Positions 8,432 to 16,987 of a stretch of DNA of 64,000 nucleotides are shown in pieces; the first letter of the stretch is position 1; each line of letters begins with the position of its first letter. The notes below the pieces were generated by a model that made no database searches, had not been told where the DNA came from, and was given only the letters and a program-made list of their open reading frames with translations. Position numbers and translations under genes: made by a program. Source of the stretch: GCA-002733465 sp039969155 (lineage in GTDB: Bacteria > Pseudomonadota > Gammaproteobacteria > Enterobacterales > Kangiellaceae); the NCBI GenBank assembly GCA_039969155.1, contig JBDVOJ010000024.1:4067-68066 (forward strand). The letters run 5' to 3'.

Positions 8432-10807
8432 ATGAACTTATTAAAACAAATTGGATTCGGCAATTATCGAAGCGCTGTTTTGATAGCAATGCTTGGTCTA
8501 TCCGCTATTTTGGCGGCCAGTTCAACACTAGCATCCGACTCAAAAACTGAATCTGAAATAACCTTCAATGTCCCCAAGGAATTAACAGATTCAAAGATAA
8601 AGGAAAGAAGCGATGTGATTAGATTGATGAATTCCGATGCATTACGAGAATCTCTCAAATCAATCGCAGGACAAATAGTGGCTAACACTAAGCCAACAGA
8701 GTTAAGCAACAATGATCAGCTGAACCTTTCATCAATCATGGCTAATCACAACAAAACCTTAGATTTTGTAAGCTCTAGCATTAAGCCTCTGAGCTTATTC
8801 CACTACTCTATCTATGCTCATGCTAATCTGGCGTTGAGATCGGTGGATCACGAGACAGCGCTCGAACACTCGGCTTCGCAAAATAAAGCGAGTTCAATTG
8901 AACAGCTAGCAGGTCAAATAGCAGCAGATTCACTGGCGAAAATGTCGGACGAAACATTTTATCAAGCAAGTTACACCTTGGACTGGTCGTTAGAGATGGG
9001 ACAAGACTATTTGATGTACCTATTTAAACGATACCAAACGCATGAAAAGCTCAGCCGAGTCGATGCAGTCAATCTAATTAACAACTATCAACTCTATCAT
9101 GTCTACGACAAAGTGTTAAAAACCAGTAAAGTTGCGGTACCTATCGAGCAAGAAAAACGCTTTATCATTGAGCCAAATGGACTTGTTGAAACAAAGGAGG
9201 GTATTCAACTCTCAACAGTGGTTGTTAGAAAACGTGGTCAAAAGAACAAACAACCGGCGGCCTTTCAATTTACTATTTATGCTAATCAGGACTGGCATAT
9301 AAAAGAAGCGATCCATGCCGCTGCTCATGGTTATGTTGGTGTGATAGCCAATACTCGCGGCAAGCGCAACAGTCCCGATAAAATCATCCCTTGGGAACAT
9401 GAAGGCAAAGATGCCACCGCGGTCATTGATTGGATTTCTAAGCAGGCGTGGAGTGATGGCCGAGTTGCCATGTATGGTGGCAGCTACAATGGTTTTACTC
9501 AGTGGGCGGCGGCAAAGTATATGCATCCAGCGTTAAAAACCATGGTGCCATATGCTGCAGCTAATCCTCTCACTGGGTTGCCGATAGAAAACAATATTTT
9601 TATCACGCCAAACTATCAATGGGCATTTCATGTCACCAATAATAAAACCATGGATCAGGATGTGTATTCTGATTGGCAGCATTGGCAAAAAGCCAAATTA
9701 GAGTTATTTGAAAGCGGACGAGCTTTTCGAGACATCGACAAAGTCGAAGGTACGCCAAATCCTTGGTTTCAAAAGTGGTTAGATCATCCGGATTTTGATG
9801 AGTACTATCAGGCGATGTTGCCCTTTCAGAATGATTACAAAAAAATCAATATTCCGGTATTAAGCATCACTGGTTATTTTGATGGTGGCCAAATATCAGC
9901 GGTGGATTTTCTAAAGCGCCATTACAAATATAACCTTAATGCCAATCATACATTACTGATCGGTCCTTATAATCATCGTACTGCACAACAGGTTCCCAGT
10001 TCACACCACAGCAACTATCAACTGGATCCGGTCGCACTACAAAAAGATACCGCTGAAATTACCTTTGAATGGTTTAACCATGTGCTGTTTGGCTTACCGA
10101 AACCCAAATTGATCAAAGACAAGGTCAACTACCAATTGATGGGGAGTAATACCTGGCAGCATCACCCTTCGTTTGAACAACTAAACCAAGAATCAGTCAC
10201 TTTTTATCTAGGCCGGCAAAGTGATAACGGCAGATATTTATTGCAATCGAATAAACCTGAAAAGCTGCAAAGTCATCAACAAATAGTCGACCTCGCTGAT
10301 CGAAGAACACTGAGAAACGTGTCACCTTGGCCTGTGATCCAAGACGAACTAGTCGATAAAAATGGATTAATATTTATCACACAACCATTTGAATCGGATC
10401 AAGAGTTAGCAGGAGCTATTACTGGGCAATTCTCGCTATCCATAAATAAGCGAGATGCCGACATTGGTTATAACTTTTTCGAAATTGCAGCCGATGGCAA
10501 AGTGACTTTTTTAAATCATTATCAAAGCCGTGCGAGTTATGCCAAAGATATGGGAAAGCGAGAACTTTTGATCCCAAATAAGAAAACAATGATCCCAATA
10601 ATCAATGCGCGAATGACGGCTAAATTAGTGAAAAAAGGTAGTCGATTAGCCATTGTTCTGAATGTGAATAAAAATCCCGACGCACAAGTAAATATGGGAA
10701 CCGGTAAAGATGTCAGTGATGAAACGGCAGCTGATGGTAAGGAGCCGTTAGTCATAAAGTGGTTTAATGATTCAAAAATTAATATTCCGATTAAGCCTTG
10801 GAAGTAG
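8432..10807 (+). CDS. Secreted S15-type (CocE/NonD) alpha/beta hydrolase
   Basis: 791 residues from ATG 8432, which starts a good signal peptide (about 1-35, ending in STLASD); a TTG at 8390 would add 14 residues before it and is less likely. The family comprises X-Pro dipeptidyl peptidases and cocaine-esterase or glutaryl-acylase-like enzymes. Seen: an N-terminal helical region (about 40-230), then the catalytic domain with nucleophile Ser351 in GGSYNG, acid Asp484 in TGYFDGG and His515 in GPYNHR, and a C-terminal jelly-roll-like beta domain. The length fits secreted family members. Probably hydrolyses peptide or ester bonds outside the cytoplasm. Divergent from the CadC-type regulator. A hairpin follows the stop. 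Confidence 0.87.
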   Translation: MNLLKQIGFGNYRSAVLIAMLGLSAILAASSTLASDSKTESEITFNVPKELTDSKIKERSDVIRLMNSDALRESLKSIAGQIVANTKPTELSNNDQLNLSSIMANHNKTLDFVSSSIKPLSLFHYSIYAHANLALRSVDHETALEHSASQNKASSIEQLAGQIAADSLAKMSDETFYQASYTLDWSLEMGQDYLMYLFKRYQTHEKLSRVDAVNLINNYQLYHVYDKVLKTSKVAVPIEQEKRFIIEPNGLVETKEGIQLSTVVVRKRGQKNKQPAAFQFTIYANQDWHIKEAIHAAAHGYVGVIANTRGKRNSPDKIIPWEHEGKDATAVIDWISKQAWSDGRVAMYGGSYNGFTQWAAAKYMHPALKTMVPYAAANPLTGLPIENNIFITPNYQWAFHVTNNKTMDQDVYSDWQHWQKAKLELFESGRAFRDIDKVEGTPNPWFQKWLDHPDFDEYYQAMLPFQNDYKKINIPVLSITGYFDGGQISAVDFLKRHYKYNLNANHTLLIGPYNHRTAQQVPSSHHSNYQLDPVALQKDTAEITFEWFNHVLFGLPKPKLIKDKVNYQLMGSNTWQHHPSFEQLNQESVTFYLGRQSDNGRYLLQSNKPEKLQSHQQIVDLADRRTLRNVSPWPVIQDELVDKNGLIFITQPFESDQELAGAITGQFSLSINKRDADIGYNFFEIAADGKVTFLNHYQSRASYAKDMGKRELLIPNKKTMIPIINARMTAKLVKKGSRLAIVLNVNKNPDAQVNMGTGKDVSDETAADGKEPLVIKWFNDSKINIPIKPWK

Positions 10808-10812
10808 TCAGT

Positions 10813-10850
10813 GAACCCCACTAGCAATCTAGAAATTACTAGTGGGGTTC
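10813..10850 (+). terminator. Hairpin terminator after the S15-type hydrolase
   Basis: A perfect 12-base inverted repeat, GAACCCCACTAG and CTAGTGGGGTTC, with a 14-base loop begins 5 bases after the stop codon. The T-run after it is poor, so efficiency is uncertain; it may also serve the convergent dehydrogenase gene. Confidence 0.7.
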
Positions 10851-10883
10851 AATCAAATCAGATTCGAGAATTAAGCAGTATTT

Positions 10884-11690
10884 TTAGTGGGCAGACCTTT
10901 CAATGATGGAATCGATCACATTCATTATTTGCGAGCATTTAGTTTGGTCTTGTGCCTCTAAATGCGGTAATGCGAAGCGTTGAGAGTCGTTATCAAAATA
11001 GTGTCCTGAAGCCCCTAGAAACTCCTCTGATAGTGCGGCCTTAACTAGAATATCAGAACCAATATTAAGATCATTCCCTTTAACTCCAAAACCTTCTTTC
11101 ACCATTTTCGAAGCAAGCATTGAGCCTGGATTGACCGCCACAATCACTTGATTAGGCGTAAGTTGTGTCGCCATTTGCTGAGACCAAATAGTGATTGCCA
11201 ATTTGCTCTGCGCGTAAGCTTGGAAATCATCGTTAAGGACTCGCTTTCCAGCCATAGCATCTAAGTCAATAGGCGCTTGCGCTGCCGAGGATAGATTAAT
11301 AATACGGCCATCAGATGCAAGCAGAGGTAACAATTTTTTGGTAATAATGTACGGGGCAAAAGTATTCACCACAAAGCGGAGGTCTAATCCATCCGCTGTG
11401 GTTGTTTGGGGAGCTTTAAATACACCTGCGTTATTGATAATCACATCAATTTGTTGATGTGATTTGACTATCATTTCTAACATCGATTTAATTTCTACAA
11501 AGTTCGAAAGATCGGCACGATAAGTTTGAATTTTGGCCTCTGACGAGATTGCCTTTAAAACCTTTACCATATCTCTTAACTTTTCTTCGCTTCGACCATG
11601 TAACAATACTTGATGGCCTTGCGATACCAATTGCTTGGCTGTTTCGAGACCAATTCCATCGGTCGCCCCAGTCAGTAAAATCGTTTTCAT
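10884..11690 (-). CDS. Short-chain dehydrogenase/reductase (SDR)
   Basis: 268 residues, classical SDR. The N-terminal TGATDGIG (7-14) is the dinucleotide-binding glycine motif, NNAG lies near residue 86, a serine pair in INLSSA near 133 is the catalytic serine region, and YAQSK (about 159-163) gives the catalytic Tyr and Lys. Reduces or oxidises a carbonyl/alcohol using NAD(P)H; substrate cannot be read from sequence. It lies 92 bases downstream of a quinone-reductase-like gene on the same strand, with a LysR regulator divergent beyond it, so both may be one regulated unit for carbonyl detoxification. Confidence 0.88.
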   Translation of the reverse strand: MKTILLTGATDGIGLETAKQLVSQGHQVLLHGRSEEKLRDMVKVLKAISSEAKIQTYRADLSNFVEIKSMLEMIVKSHQQIDVIINNAGVFKAPQTTTADGLDLRFVVNTFAPYIITKKLLPLLASDGRIINLSSAAQAPIDLDAMAGKRVLNDDFQAYAQSKLAITIWSQQMATQLTPNQVIVAVNPGSMLASKMVKEGFGVKGNDLNIGSDILVKAALSEEFLGASGHYFDNDSQRFALPHLEAQDQTKCSQIMNVIDSIIERSAH

Positions 11691-11782
11691 AAAGTGAATA
11701 TCCGTTTGTTTAGTTAACTCTTTTGTTCAATGCCGCGAGTTGCTACGCTACTTTCACGTAACTCGCGACTCGAAACTAGCCA

Positions 11783-12769
11783 CTAGATAGAAATGACGAC
11801 TTTCCCCATTCCTTGACCACTCGCTAATCTTAAATGAGCGTCGCCGACTTGTGTTAATGAAAAAGTTTGTTCATCCAATACGGGCTTAAGCGCACCGGCT
11901 TCCGCTAGTTTTGCTAATTCGGTCAAGATCTCCCCGTGCACCTCGCGCCGAATGTTGTGTAGCATTGGGATCAGCATAAACACCACATGTAATGATAAGC
12001 CCTTAAAATGCGCTGTCGAAAGATCGAGATTTACCATGGCTACAGTGGATGCAACTTGGCCATTAAGCGCGGCTGCTTCAAAAGAGTTCGTCATGTTTGC
12101 TCCGCCAACTGAATCAAAAACAAGTTCAAACCCTAGACCATTGGTGTGTTTAGCAACATACTCTTCCACCTTCTCTGTTTTGTAATTGATTGCCGTGGCG
12201 CCTAGCTCTTCAATGAGGGCTAGCTGTTTATCTCCGCCCCCAGTTGAATAGACCTGGGCACCAAAGTGTTTGGCTAATTGCACGGCTATATGCCCGACGC
12301 CGCCAGAGCCACCATGCACCAGTACTTTTTGTCCCGGCTTAATACCAGCACGCGTTAGTCCTTCATAGGCGGTGATTCCAACTAGGGGTATGGCCGCAGC
12401 TTGCTCCATAGTTAGATTGCTTGGTTTAACCGCAAGCAGTTTTGCGTCGGCCACTATATATTCCGCCAATGTGCCAGGTAGATCCGCTAGCCCACCGGCA
12501 CAGCCAAAAACTTCGTCACCCGGCTTAAAATTATCAACGCCTTCACCAACAGCCTCAACAACACCAGCGAAGTCCATGCCAAGTATCGCTGGTGCAGCAG
12601 GGGAGAGAGGTAAGGCTTCACCCATTTCTCTGATCATGGTATCAACCGTGTTTACGCTAGTCGCTTTTATGTTAACCAGAACATGCCCAGGCTTAAGCGC
12701 TGGTTTATCAACCTGAGTAAGCTCAAACACATCGTGATTGCCGTATTGATTTACAACCATTGCTTTCAT
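11783..12769 (-). CDS. MDR-family NADPH quinone oxidoreductase-like enzyme
   Basis: 328 residues of the medium-chain dehydrogenase/reductase superfamily. Seen: GMDFAGVVEAVGEGVDNFKPGDEV (about 64-87), the GroES-like core, and the Rossmann motif HGGSGGVGHIAVQLAKHFGA (about 152-171). The zinc ligands of alcohol dehydrogenases are not evident, which fits the zinc-free quinone oxidoreductase branch. ATG start with GGAG about 9 bases upstream. The divergent LysR gene begins 112 bases away and probably regulates this gene and the SDR downstream. Confidence 0.88.
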   Translation of the reverse strand: MKAMVVNQYGNHDVFELTQVDKPALKPGHVLVNIKATSVNTVDTMIREMGEALPLSPAAPAILGMDFAGVVEAVGEGVDNFKPGDEVFGCAGGLADLPGTLAEYIVADAKLLAVKPSNLTMEQAAAIPLVGITAYEGLTRAGIKPGQKVLVHGGSGGVGHIAVQLAKHFGAQVYSTGGGDKQLALIEELGATAINYKTEKVEEYVAKHTNGLGFELVFDSVGGANMTNSFEAAALNGQVASTVAMVNLDLSTAHFKGLSLHVVFMLIPMLHNIRREVHGEILTELAKLAEAGALKPVLDEQTFSLTQVGDAHLRLASGQGMGKVVISI

Positions 12770-12881
12770 AAGTTTATTCTCCGAGATTTTGCTTTATCTA
12801 ATTTGTCCGAGAATTATAAGGTTTGTTATTTAGATTGATAATTGCTATATATATGGAATCACTTTATAGATTATATTGATA

Positions 12882-13805
12882 ATGAATTTTGACCACTTAA
12901 AACTATTTGTGCGTGTTTCAGCAACTCACAATATCAGCAAAGCTGGCTCGGAGCTCGGCCTATCACCTGCCGTTGCCAGCGCACATATCAATAAATTGGA
13001 AGATGGGTTGGGTGTCAGACTTATTCACCGAACCACTCGTAAGGTGTCTCTGACAGAAGAGGGGCAGGCCTTTTTGCAACACGCGGAAGATGTCTTAGCA
13101 AGTGTAGAGGCTGCCAAAGCTTCGGTTGGAGTCGGCAACTTATCACCTGCAGGGACAATACGGGTCGCTGCACCAGCATCATTTGGTCGGATGCACTTGC
13201 TGCCCGCGTTGAAACAATTTACTCACATTTATCCGCAACTTAAAATTGATCTTAAGCTTTCAGATACCATTGTTGATTTGGTAGAAGGAGGATTTGATAT
13301 TGCGGTACGAAATTCAGAATTAAAAGACTCTAGCTTAATCGCTCGGAAATTAGCCAGCGATAGACGAGTGGTCTGTGCGGCTCCGGAATATATTAAGCAA
13401 CACGGTGAACCTAAGACTCCACAAGAGTTGGTCAAACACAATTGCATTACTTTAATGGGCTTAGACAACTGGGCTTTTCAGCAAGGGAACAATAAAATCA
13501 AAGTAAAAGTGAAAGGTAATTTTCGAACTGATGATGGTGAGGCAATTCGCGATGCCTGTGTCAATGGCCTAGGGATCACCATTAACTCAACGTGGAGTGC
13601 CTACAATCAACTTTTGAATGGCGAGTTGGTTGAAATACTGACCGATTATCCGTTAGCTTCTAATACTTCCATTTGGGCTGTTTATCCAAGCTCACGACAA
13701 CTTGCGCCGAAAGTTAGAGCCTTTATTGATTATTTTTGTGACTATTTTGGCGACCAACCCTATTGGGATCATCAACTAAAATCACTGACATCATTGCAAC
13801 ATTAG
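12882..13805 (+). CDS. LysR-family transcriptional regulator
   Basis: 307 residues. N-terminal winged helix-turn-helix (about 1-60; NFDHLKLFVRV, HNISKAGSELGLSPAVASAHINKLE, RLIHRTTRKVSLTEEG) and a periplasmic-binding-like effector domain (90-300), typical of the CrgA/DmlR subgroup. ATG 12882 is preferred to a TTG two codons earlier. The intergenic region to the divergent quinone-reductase-like gene is short and AT-rich, the usual LysR arrangement, so that gene and the SDR are likely targets. Its 3' end overlaps the convergent acetyltransferase gene by 4 bases. Confidence 0.9.
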   Translation: MNFDHLKLFVRVSATHNISKAGSELGLSPAVASAHINKLEDGLGVRLIHRTTRKVSLTEEGQAFLQHAEDVLASVEAAKASVGVGNLSPAGTIRVAAPASFGRMHLLPALKQFTHIYPQLKIDLKLSDTIVDLVEGGFDIAVRNSELKDSSLIARKLASDRRVVCAAPEYIKQHGEPKTPQELVKHNCITLMGLDNWAFQQGNNKIKVKVKGNFRTDDGEAIRDACVNGLGITINSTWSAYNQLLNGELVEILTDYPLASNTSIWAVYPSSRQLAPKVRAFIDYFCDYFGDQPYWDHQLKSLTSLQH

Positions 13806-14269
13806 ACGGGTCGACAATCTAAAACCATCGGGTAGTAAGTAATACCGTTTTGTACTTGCCGACCATCTGTGAGTTTAAATCCAAAGGATTGGTACACAGG
13901 TATTGCTATTGTTGACGATTTTACCCAAAACCTGTTGTCATTTCCTATTTTTAAACAAAGCTCTTTAGCCGCATTCCACAACTTTGTCGCAATTCCCATT
14001 TTCGTATAGTCTGGGTCTACAAATAGCTGATAGAGCTTTGCATTTTGGTACATTGTAATAATCCCAACAATTCTATCATCGCGGACATAACACAGTGTCA
14101 AATAATCGGGGTCATTAACTCTGCTCTGAATAGCCGGCAGTTCATTCGGTTTATAAAATAAACTAACACCTTGTTCATCAAGATCAGAATTGTTTTCTGG
14201 ATCGACTGACTTAATGATAAGTGTTCGAATAGATTCAGTGTCTTGAATTTTTGCTTTTCGAATATTCAT
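13802..14269 (-). CDS. GNAT-family N-acetyltransferase
   Basis: 155 residues covering one GNAT fold. The segment VGIITMYQNAKLYQLFVDPDYTKMGIATKLWNAA (about 68-101) contains the acetyl-CoA binding loop (Q/R-x-x-G-x-G/A type, here YTKMGIA). The C-terminal PVYQSFGFKLTDGRQ is also typical. Transfers acetyl from acetyl-CoA to an amine on a small molecule or protein; substrate not predictable. It is followed on the same strand, in reverse order, by a cupin gene 32 bases upstream, so the two are probably co-transcribed. Confidence 0.85.
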   Translation of the reverse strand: MNIRKAKIQDTESIRTLIIKSVDPENNSDLDEQGVSLFYKPNELPAIQSRVNDPDYLTLCYVRDDRIVGIITMYQNAKLYQLFVDPDYTKMGIATKLWNAAKELCLKIGNDNRFWVKSSTIAIPVYQSFGFKLTDGRQVQNGITYYPMVLDCRPV

Positions 14270-14301
14270 TCAATTCTGACCTATAAAAGTTAGTGGTAAT
14301 G

Positions 14302-14616
14302 CTAAGCGGTCACTCTAAACCAAAACTCCACTTCATCAGTTTCGACCTCAAATTTAGCAGCATGCTCAACATTCGCTGGTACATGATACCACTCACCAGC
14401 TTTAACTCGAGATGTTGTCCCATTCATCGTAAGAATTAATTCGCCACGAGTAATTACTCCATGGTTATCGGTATCATGTGTGTGCAGTGGAATGGAAGTT
14501 CCAGCGGGATAAGATGCGAACAAAACATCGCTGTCTTTTGCTTCTAATTTGTAAGCATCAAAACGACCATCGTAGAGTGGCAATTGTTTAATTCTGTCTG
14601 GGTATTTTCCTGGCAT
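14302..14616 (-). CDS. Small cupin-domain protein
   Basis: 104 residues forming a single cupin barrel. The metal-binding pattern IPLHTHDTDNHGVITRGEL supplies His-x-His and a following Glu, and the second motif GEWYHVPANVEHAAKF supplies the distal His. Single cupins of this kind act as metal-dependent enzymes or small-ligand sensors; the role here is unknown. Start ATG 14616 has GGAG about 6 bases upstream. It precedes the GNAT gene by 32 bases. Confidence 0.82.
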   Translation of the reverse strand: MPGKYPDRIKQLPLYDGRFDAYKLEAKDSDVLFASYPAGTSIPLHTHDTDNHGVITRGELILTMNGTTSRVKAGEWYHVPANVEHAAKFEVETDEVEFWFRVTA

Positions 14617-14858
14617 CGGTTACTCCATTTTTGCGATGTTAAATTGTATCGTCGATCAAATCATTTATTTCAATAACACTACTTAGCCATTTCACTAATC
14701 ACCTATTAGTCATTCCTAGGCAGGAAAAGTTGCGCAAAAGCCTAGCACTTTAAATTAGTTGCCTTATTGGCTAAATACTATACTCTAGATTCTATCTTCG
14801 TTTTGTCATTTATCTATCTTTGATAGTTGGCGATGCGCCCATAGACATAGGCCGCCCA

Positions 14859-15509
14859 ATGACAAATTTACGCTTATCCTACCAAACCGTTGAGTTTGGT
14901 GACATCGATATCCACCTCTGTACTTTACGCAATAAACAAGAGTTTCATGACCCTGCTGGAATTGCAGAAAAACTCGGTATCTGTTCGGCCTCTTGGCCTA
15001 TTTTTGGCGTGATTTGGCCATCCAGCCTTGTCCTCGCTCACTTTATCTCAGACTACAATACCCAGTCCAAAAGAATACTGGAAGTGGGTTGTGGAATGGC
15101 ACTATCAAGCTTGCTGCTAAACAAGCAGCATGCCGATATTACAGCAACTGATTATCATCCAGAAGCCAATAAATTTTTAAAACGCAATGCACTACTAAAC
15201 CAAGATAGCGCTATCGCATTCGAGCAAGTCAACTGGGCTGATACCGGTGATAAGCTGGGTCTTTTTGACTTAATTATTGGTAGTGATCTTTTGTACGAGG
15301 ACAATCACATTGAGTTGCTTGCGAATTTTATTGAAGCGCATGCTAATCCGACTTGCGAGGTGATTATTGTTGATCCCGGACGCGGAAGAAAAAATAAGTT
15401 AAGTTCAAGGATGAAAGAGTTCGGTTTTAGCTCATCTCAGCAAATACCGGCGCATACAAAATATCTTGATCATGAGTTCAAAGGATATATTCTGAAGTTT
15501 GAACGATAG
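14859..15509 (+). CDS. SAM-dependent methyltransferase (Methyltransf_16-like)
   Basis: 216 residues from ATG 14859; a TTG at 14820 would add 13 residues with no better ribosome site. Class I methyltransferase fold: motif I LEVGCGMALSSLLL, the acidic ribose-binding DYHPEANKF, and FDLIIGSDLLYEDNHIELL resembling the post-II motif of the METTL21/23-like lysine methyltransferase group (PF10294 type). It may methylate a protein lysine or a nicotinamide-like small molecule. It stands alone on the plus strand, preceded by about 240 bases in which I see no gene. Confidence 0.82.
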   Translation: MTNLRLSYQTVEFGDIDIHLCTLRNKQEFHDPAGIAEKLGICSASWPIFGVIWPSSLVLAHFISDYNTQSKRILEVGCGMALSSLLLNKQHADITATDYHPEANKFLKRNALLNQDSAIAFEQVNWADTGDKLGLFDLIIGSDLLYEDNHIELLANFIEAHANPTCEVIIVDPGRGRKNKLSSRMKEFGFSSSQQIPAHTKYLDHEFKGYILKFER

Positions 15510-15726
15510 TCTTTTGCCATTGGCTTGGTTAATGAACACAACTGAGATGATCGATTTGAGGCCATTTGATAGTTTGTAAATTTTTCGCCTTAGCTATCAA
15601 AAACAGATCCTATAGAAACTAATGGTAAAGTCTCAAAAAATCTCACGCGATGTCGCATTTATTCAAGACTATCCCACTCAAGCCCTTTAAACTCGCTAAT
15701 AACGAATTCAAACTTGAGATACGTCT

Positions 15727-16122
15727 ATGTCCGCTGTTAAATTTAAATACACTATACTCTATGTCACCAGTGTTGAAGACACATTAAATTTCTACCAAAC
15801 CGCTTTTGGATTTGAAACCACAATGCTGCATGAAAGTGGCGACTATGGAGAGCTTGATACAGGAAAAACCACTCTATCATTTTCCTCGTTAAAACTAATG
15901 CAAGAACTTGGCAAGAATCCAGTAGCAGTTAATGTTCAAAAACCCTCATTCGAAATTGCCTTTGAAACCAATGATGTGGCAGCAGCACTTTCTAAGGCAG
16001 TTAATGCCGGAGCCAAACTTGTGCAAGATCCTGAAAATATGCCTTGGGGTCAAACAACCGCTTATGTCAAAGACAACAATGGATTTTTGGTCGAACTGTG
16101 TTCGCCAATGACCTCAACTTAA
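15727..16122 (+). CDS. VOC/glyoxalase-like domain protein
   Basis: 131 residues with the paired beta-alpha-beta-beta-beta modules of the vicinal-oxygen-chelate fold: YTILYVTSVEDTLNFYQTAFGF in the first module, and VAAALSKAVNAGAKLVQDP with AYVKDNNGFLVELCSP in the second. The acidic metal ligand position in VELCSP is present. Related proteins act in detoxification or antibiotic resistance; the substrate is unknown. The 3' end overlaps the convergent AraC-type gene by 4 bases. Confidence 0.85.
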   Translation: MSAVKFKYTILYVTSVEDTLNFYQTAFGFETTMLHESGDYGELDTGKTTLSFSSLKLMQELGKNPVAVNVQKPSFEIAFETNDVAAALSKAVNAGAKLVQDPENMPWGQTTAYVKDNNGFLVELCSPMTST

Positions 16123-16760
16123 CCGTAACCGGCTTCATTTATCTGACGGATCAGATCAGGAGAATTTCGAAATTCTAAAGGAGTGGTATTAAACCATTTT
16201 TGAAATTCTCTGTTCATATGTGATTGATCAGAAAATCCGTGGCTATCTGCGATGTCGGATAAACCTACCGAGCCAGTTAACTCTTTGGCGGCTTTTCTGA
16301 CTCGAGCTAATTGAAACCAATAACTGGGTGTCCTACCGGTTTTTTTAAGAATAAATCTTTGTAAGGTTCGAGTACTCACTCCAAGCCTGGATGAGACTTG
16401 ATTAATTGAGTGAAAATCGTTCGCTAAGCATTCCAATGCTTCATTAATTGAGGAATTAACACTCACAAATTCGCCAAGCTGATCAGCAACTTCATCCGAA
16501 CGAAAATTCGTCTGCTTTGTATAATTTAGCAGCTTTTCTTCCGCAATTTCTAATCCTGGACTAAAACGAAAACCGACCAAGTTGGTATTTTTTTCTGACC
16601 AGATCAACTGCGACTGGTTAAATAAAGGCGAAACAAACCACTGCGGCGGCTGATCGCCAACTGTTTTAACAATTAAGTCCCGACAGCCGTCAGGCACTAC
16701 AGTTGTGAGTTCTCTTTCTTTCGAACATGAAGTCCATTTTGAAAATAGGTTGTCACTCAT
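16119..16760 (-). CDS. AraC-family transcriptional regulator
   Basis: 213 residues. The N-terminal half (about 15-95; VVPDGCRDLIVK, FVSPLFNQSQ) resembles the DUF6597 sensor domain often fused to AraC. The C-terminal half (about 115-205) is the double helix-turn-helix: INQVSSRLGVSTRTLQRFILKKTG and LSDIADSHGFSDQSHMNREFQKWFNTTPLEFR. Convergent and overlapping with the VOC gene by 4 bases, so the two may form a functional pair even though they are not co-transcribed. Confidence 0.87.
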   Translation of the reverse strand: MSDNLFSKWTSCSKERELTTVVPDGCRDLIVKTVGDQPPQWFVSPLFNQSQLIWSEKNTNLVGFRFSPGLEIAEEKLLNYTKQTNFRSDEVADQLGEFVSVNSSINEALECLANDFHSINQVSSRLGVSTRTLQRFILKKTGRTPSYWFQLARVRKAAKELTGSVGLSDIADSHGFSDQSHMNREFQKWFNTTPLEFRNSPDLIRQINEAGYG

Positions 16761-16915
16761 TTCACCGGCCGATAATATTATTTATGATTCTTATTTATAG
16801 GCTTGCTATTCGAAATTAGCAACCACTACTACAGGTTACTCCCTTGATTACCTGTAATTATCCACGGGTTCCATTTTTACTCGATGGTGTTACTTTATTG
16901 AAAATAATAATATGA

Positions 16916-16962
16916 AAAAAGGCTTATTGGCTGCAAGAAATCACAGGTCGATAAGCCTTTTT
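16916..16962 (-). terminator. Terminator after alginate lyase gene
   Basis: A 12-base inverted repeat AAAAAGGCTTAT / ATAAGCCTTTTT with a 23-base loop lies just downstream (minus strand) of the alginate lyase stop codon. A-run and T-run edges are present on both strands. Confidence 0.75.
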
Positions 16963-16987
16963 AAAGGTACACGTTTTTGTCAGTTTA

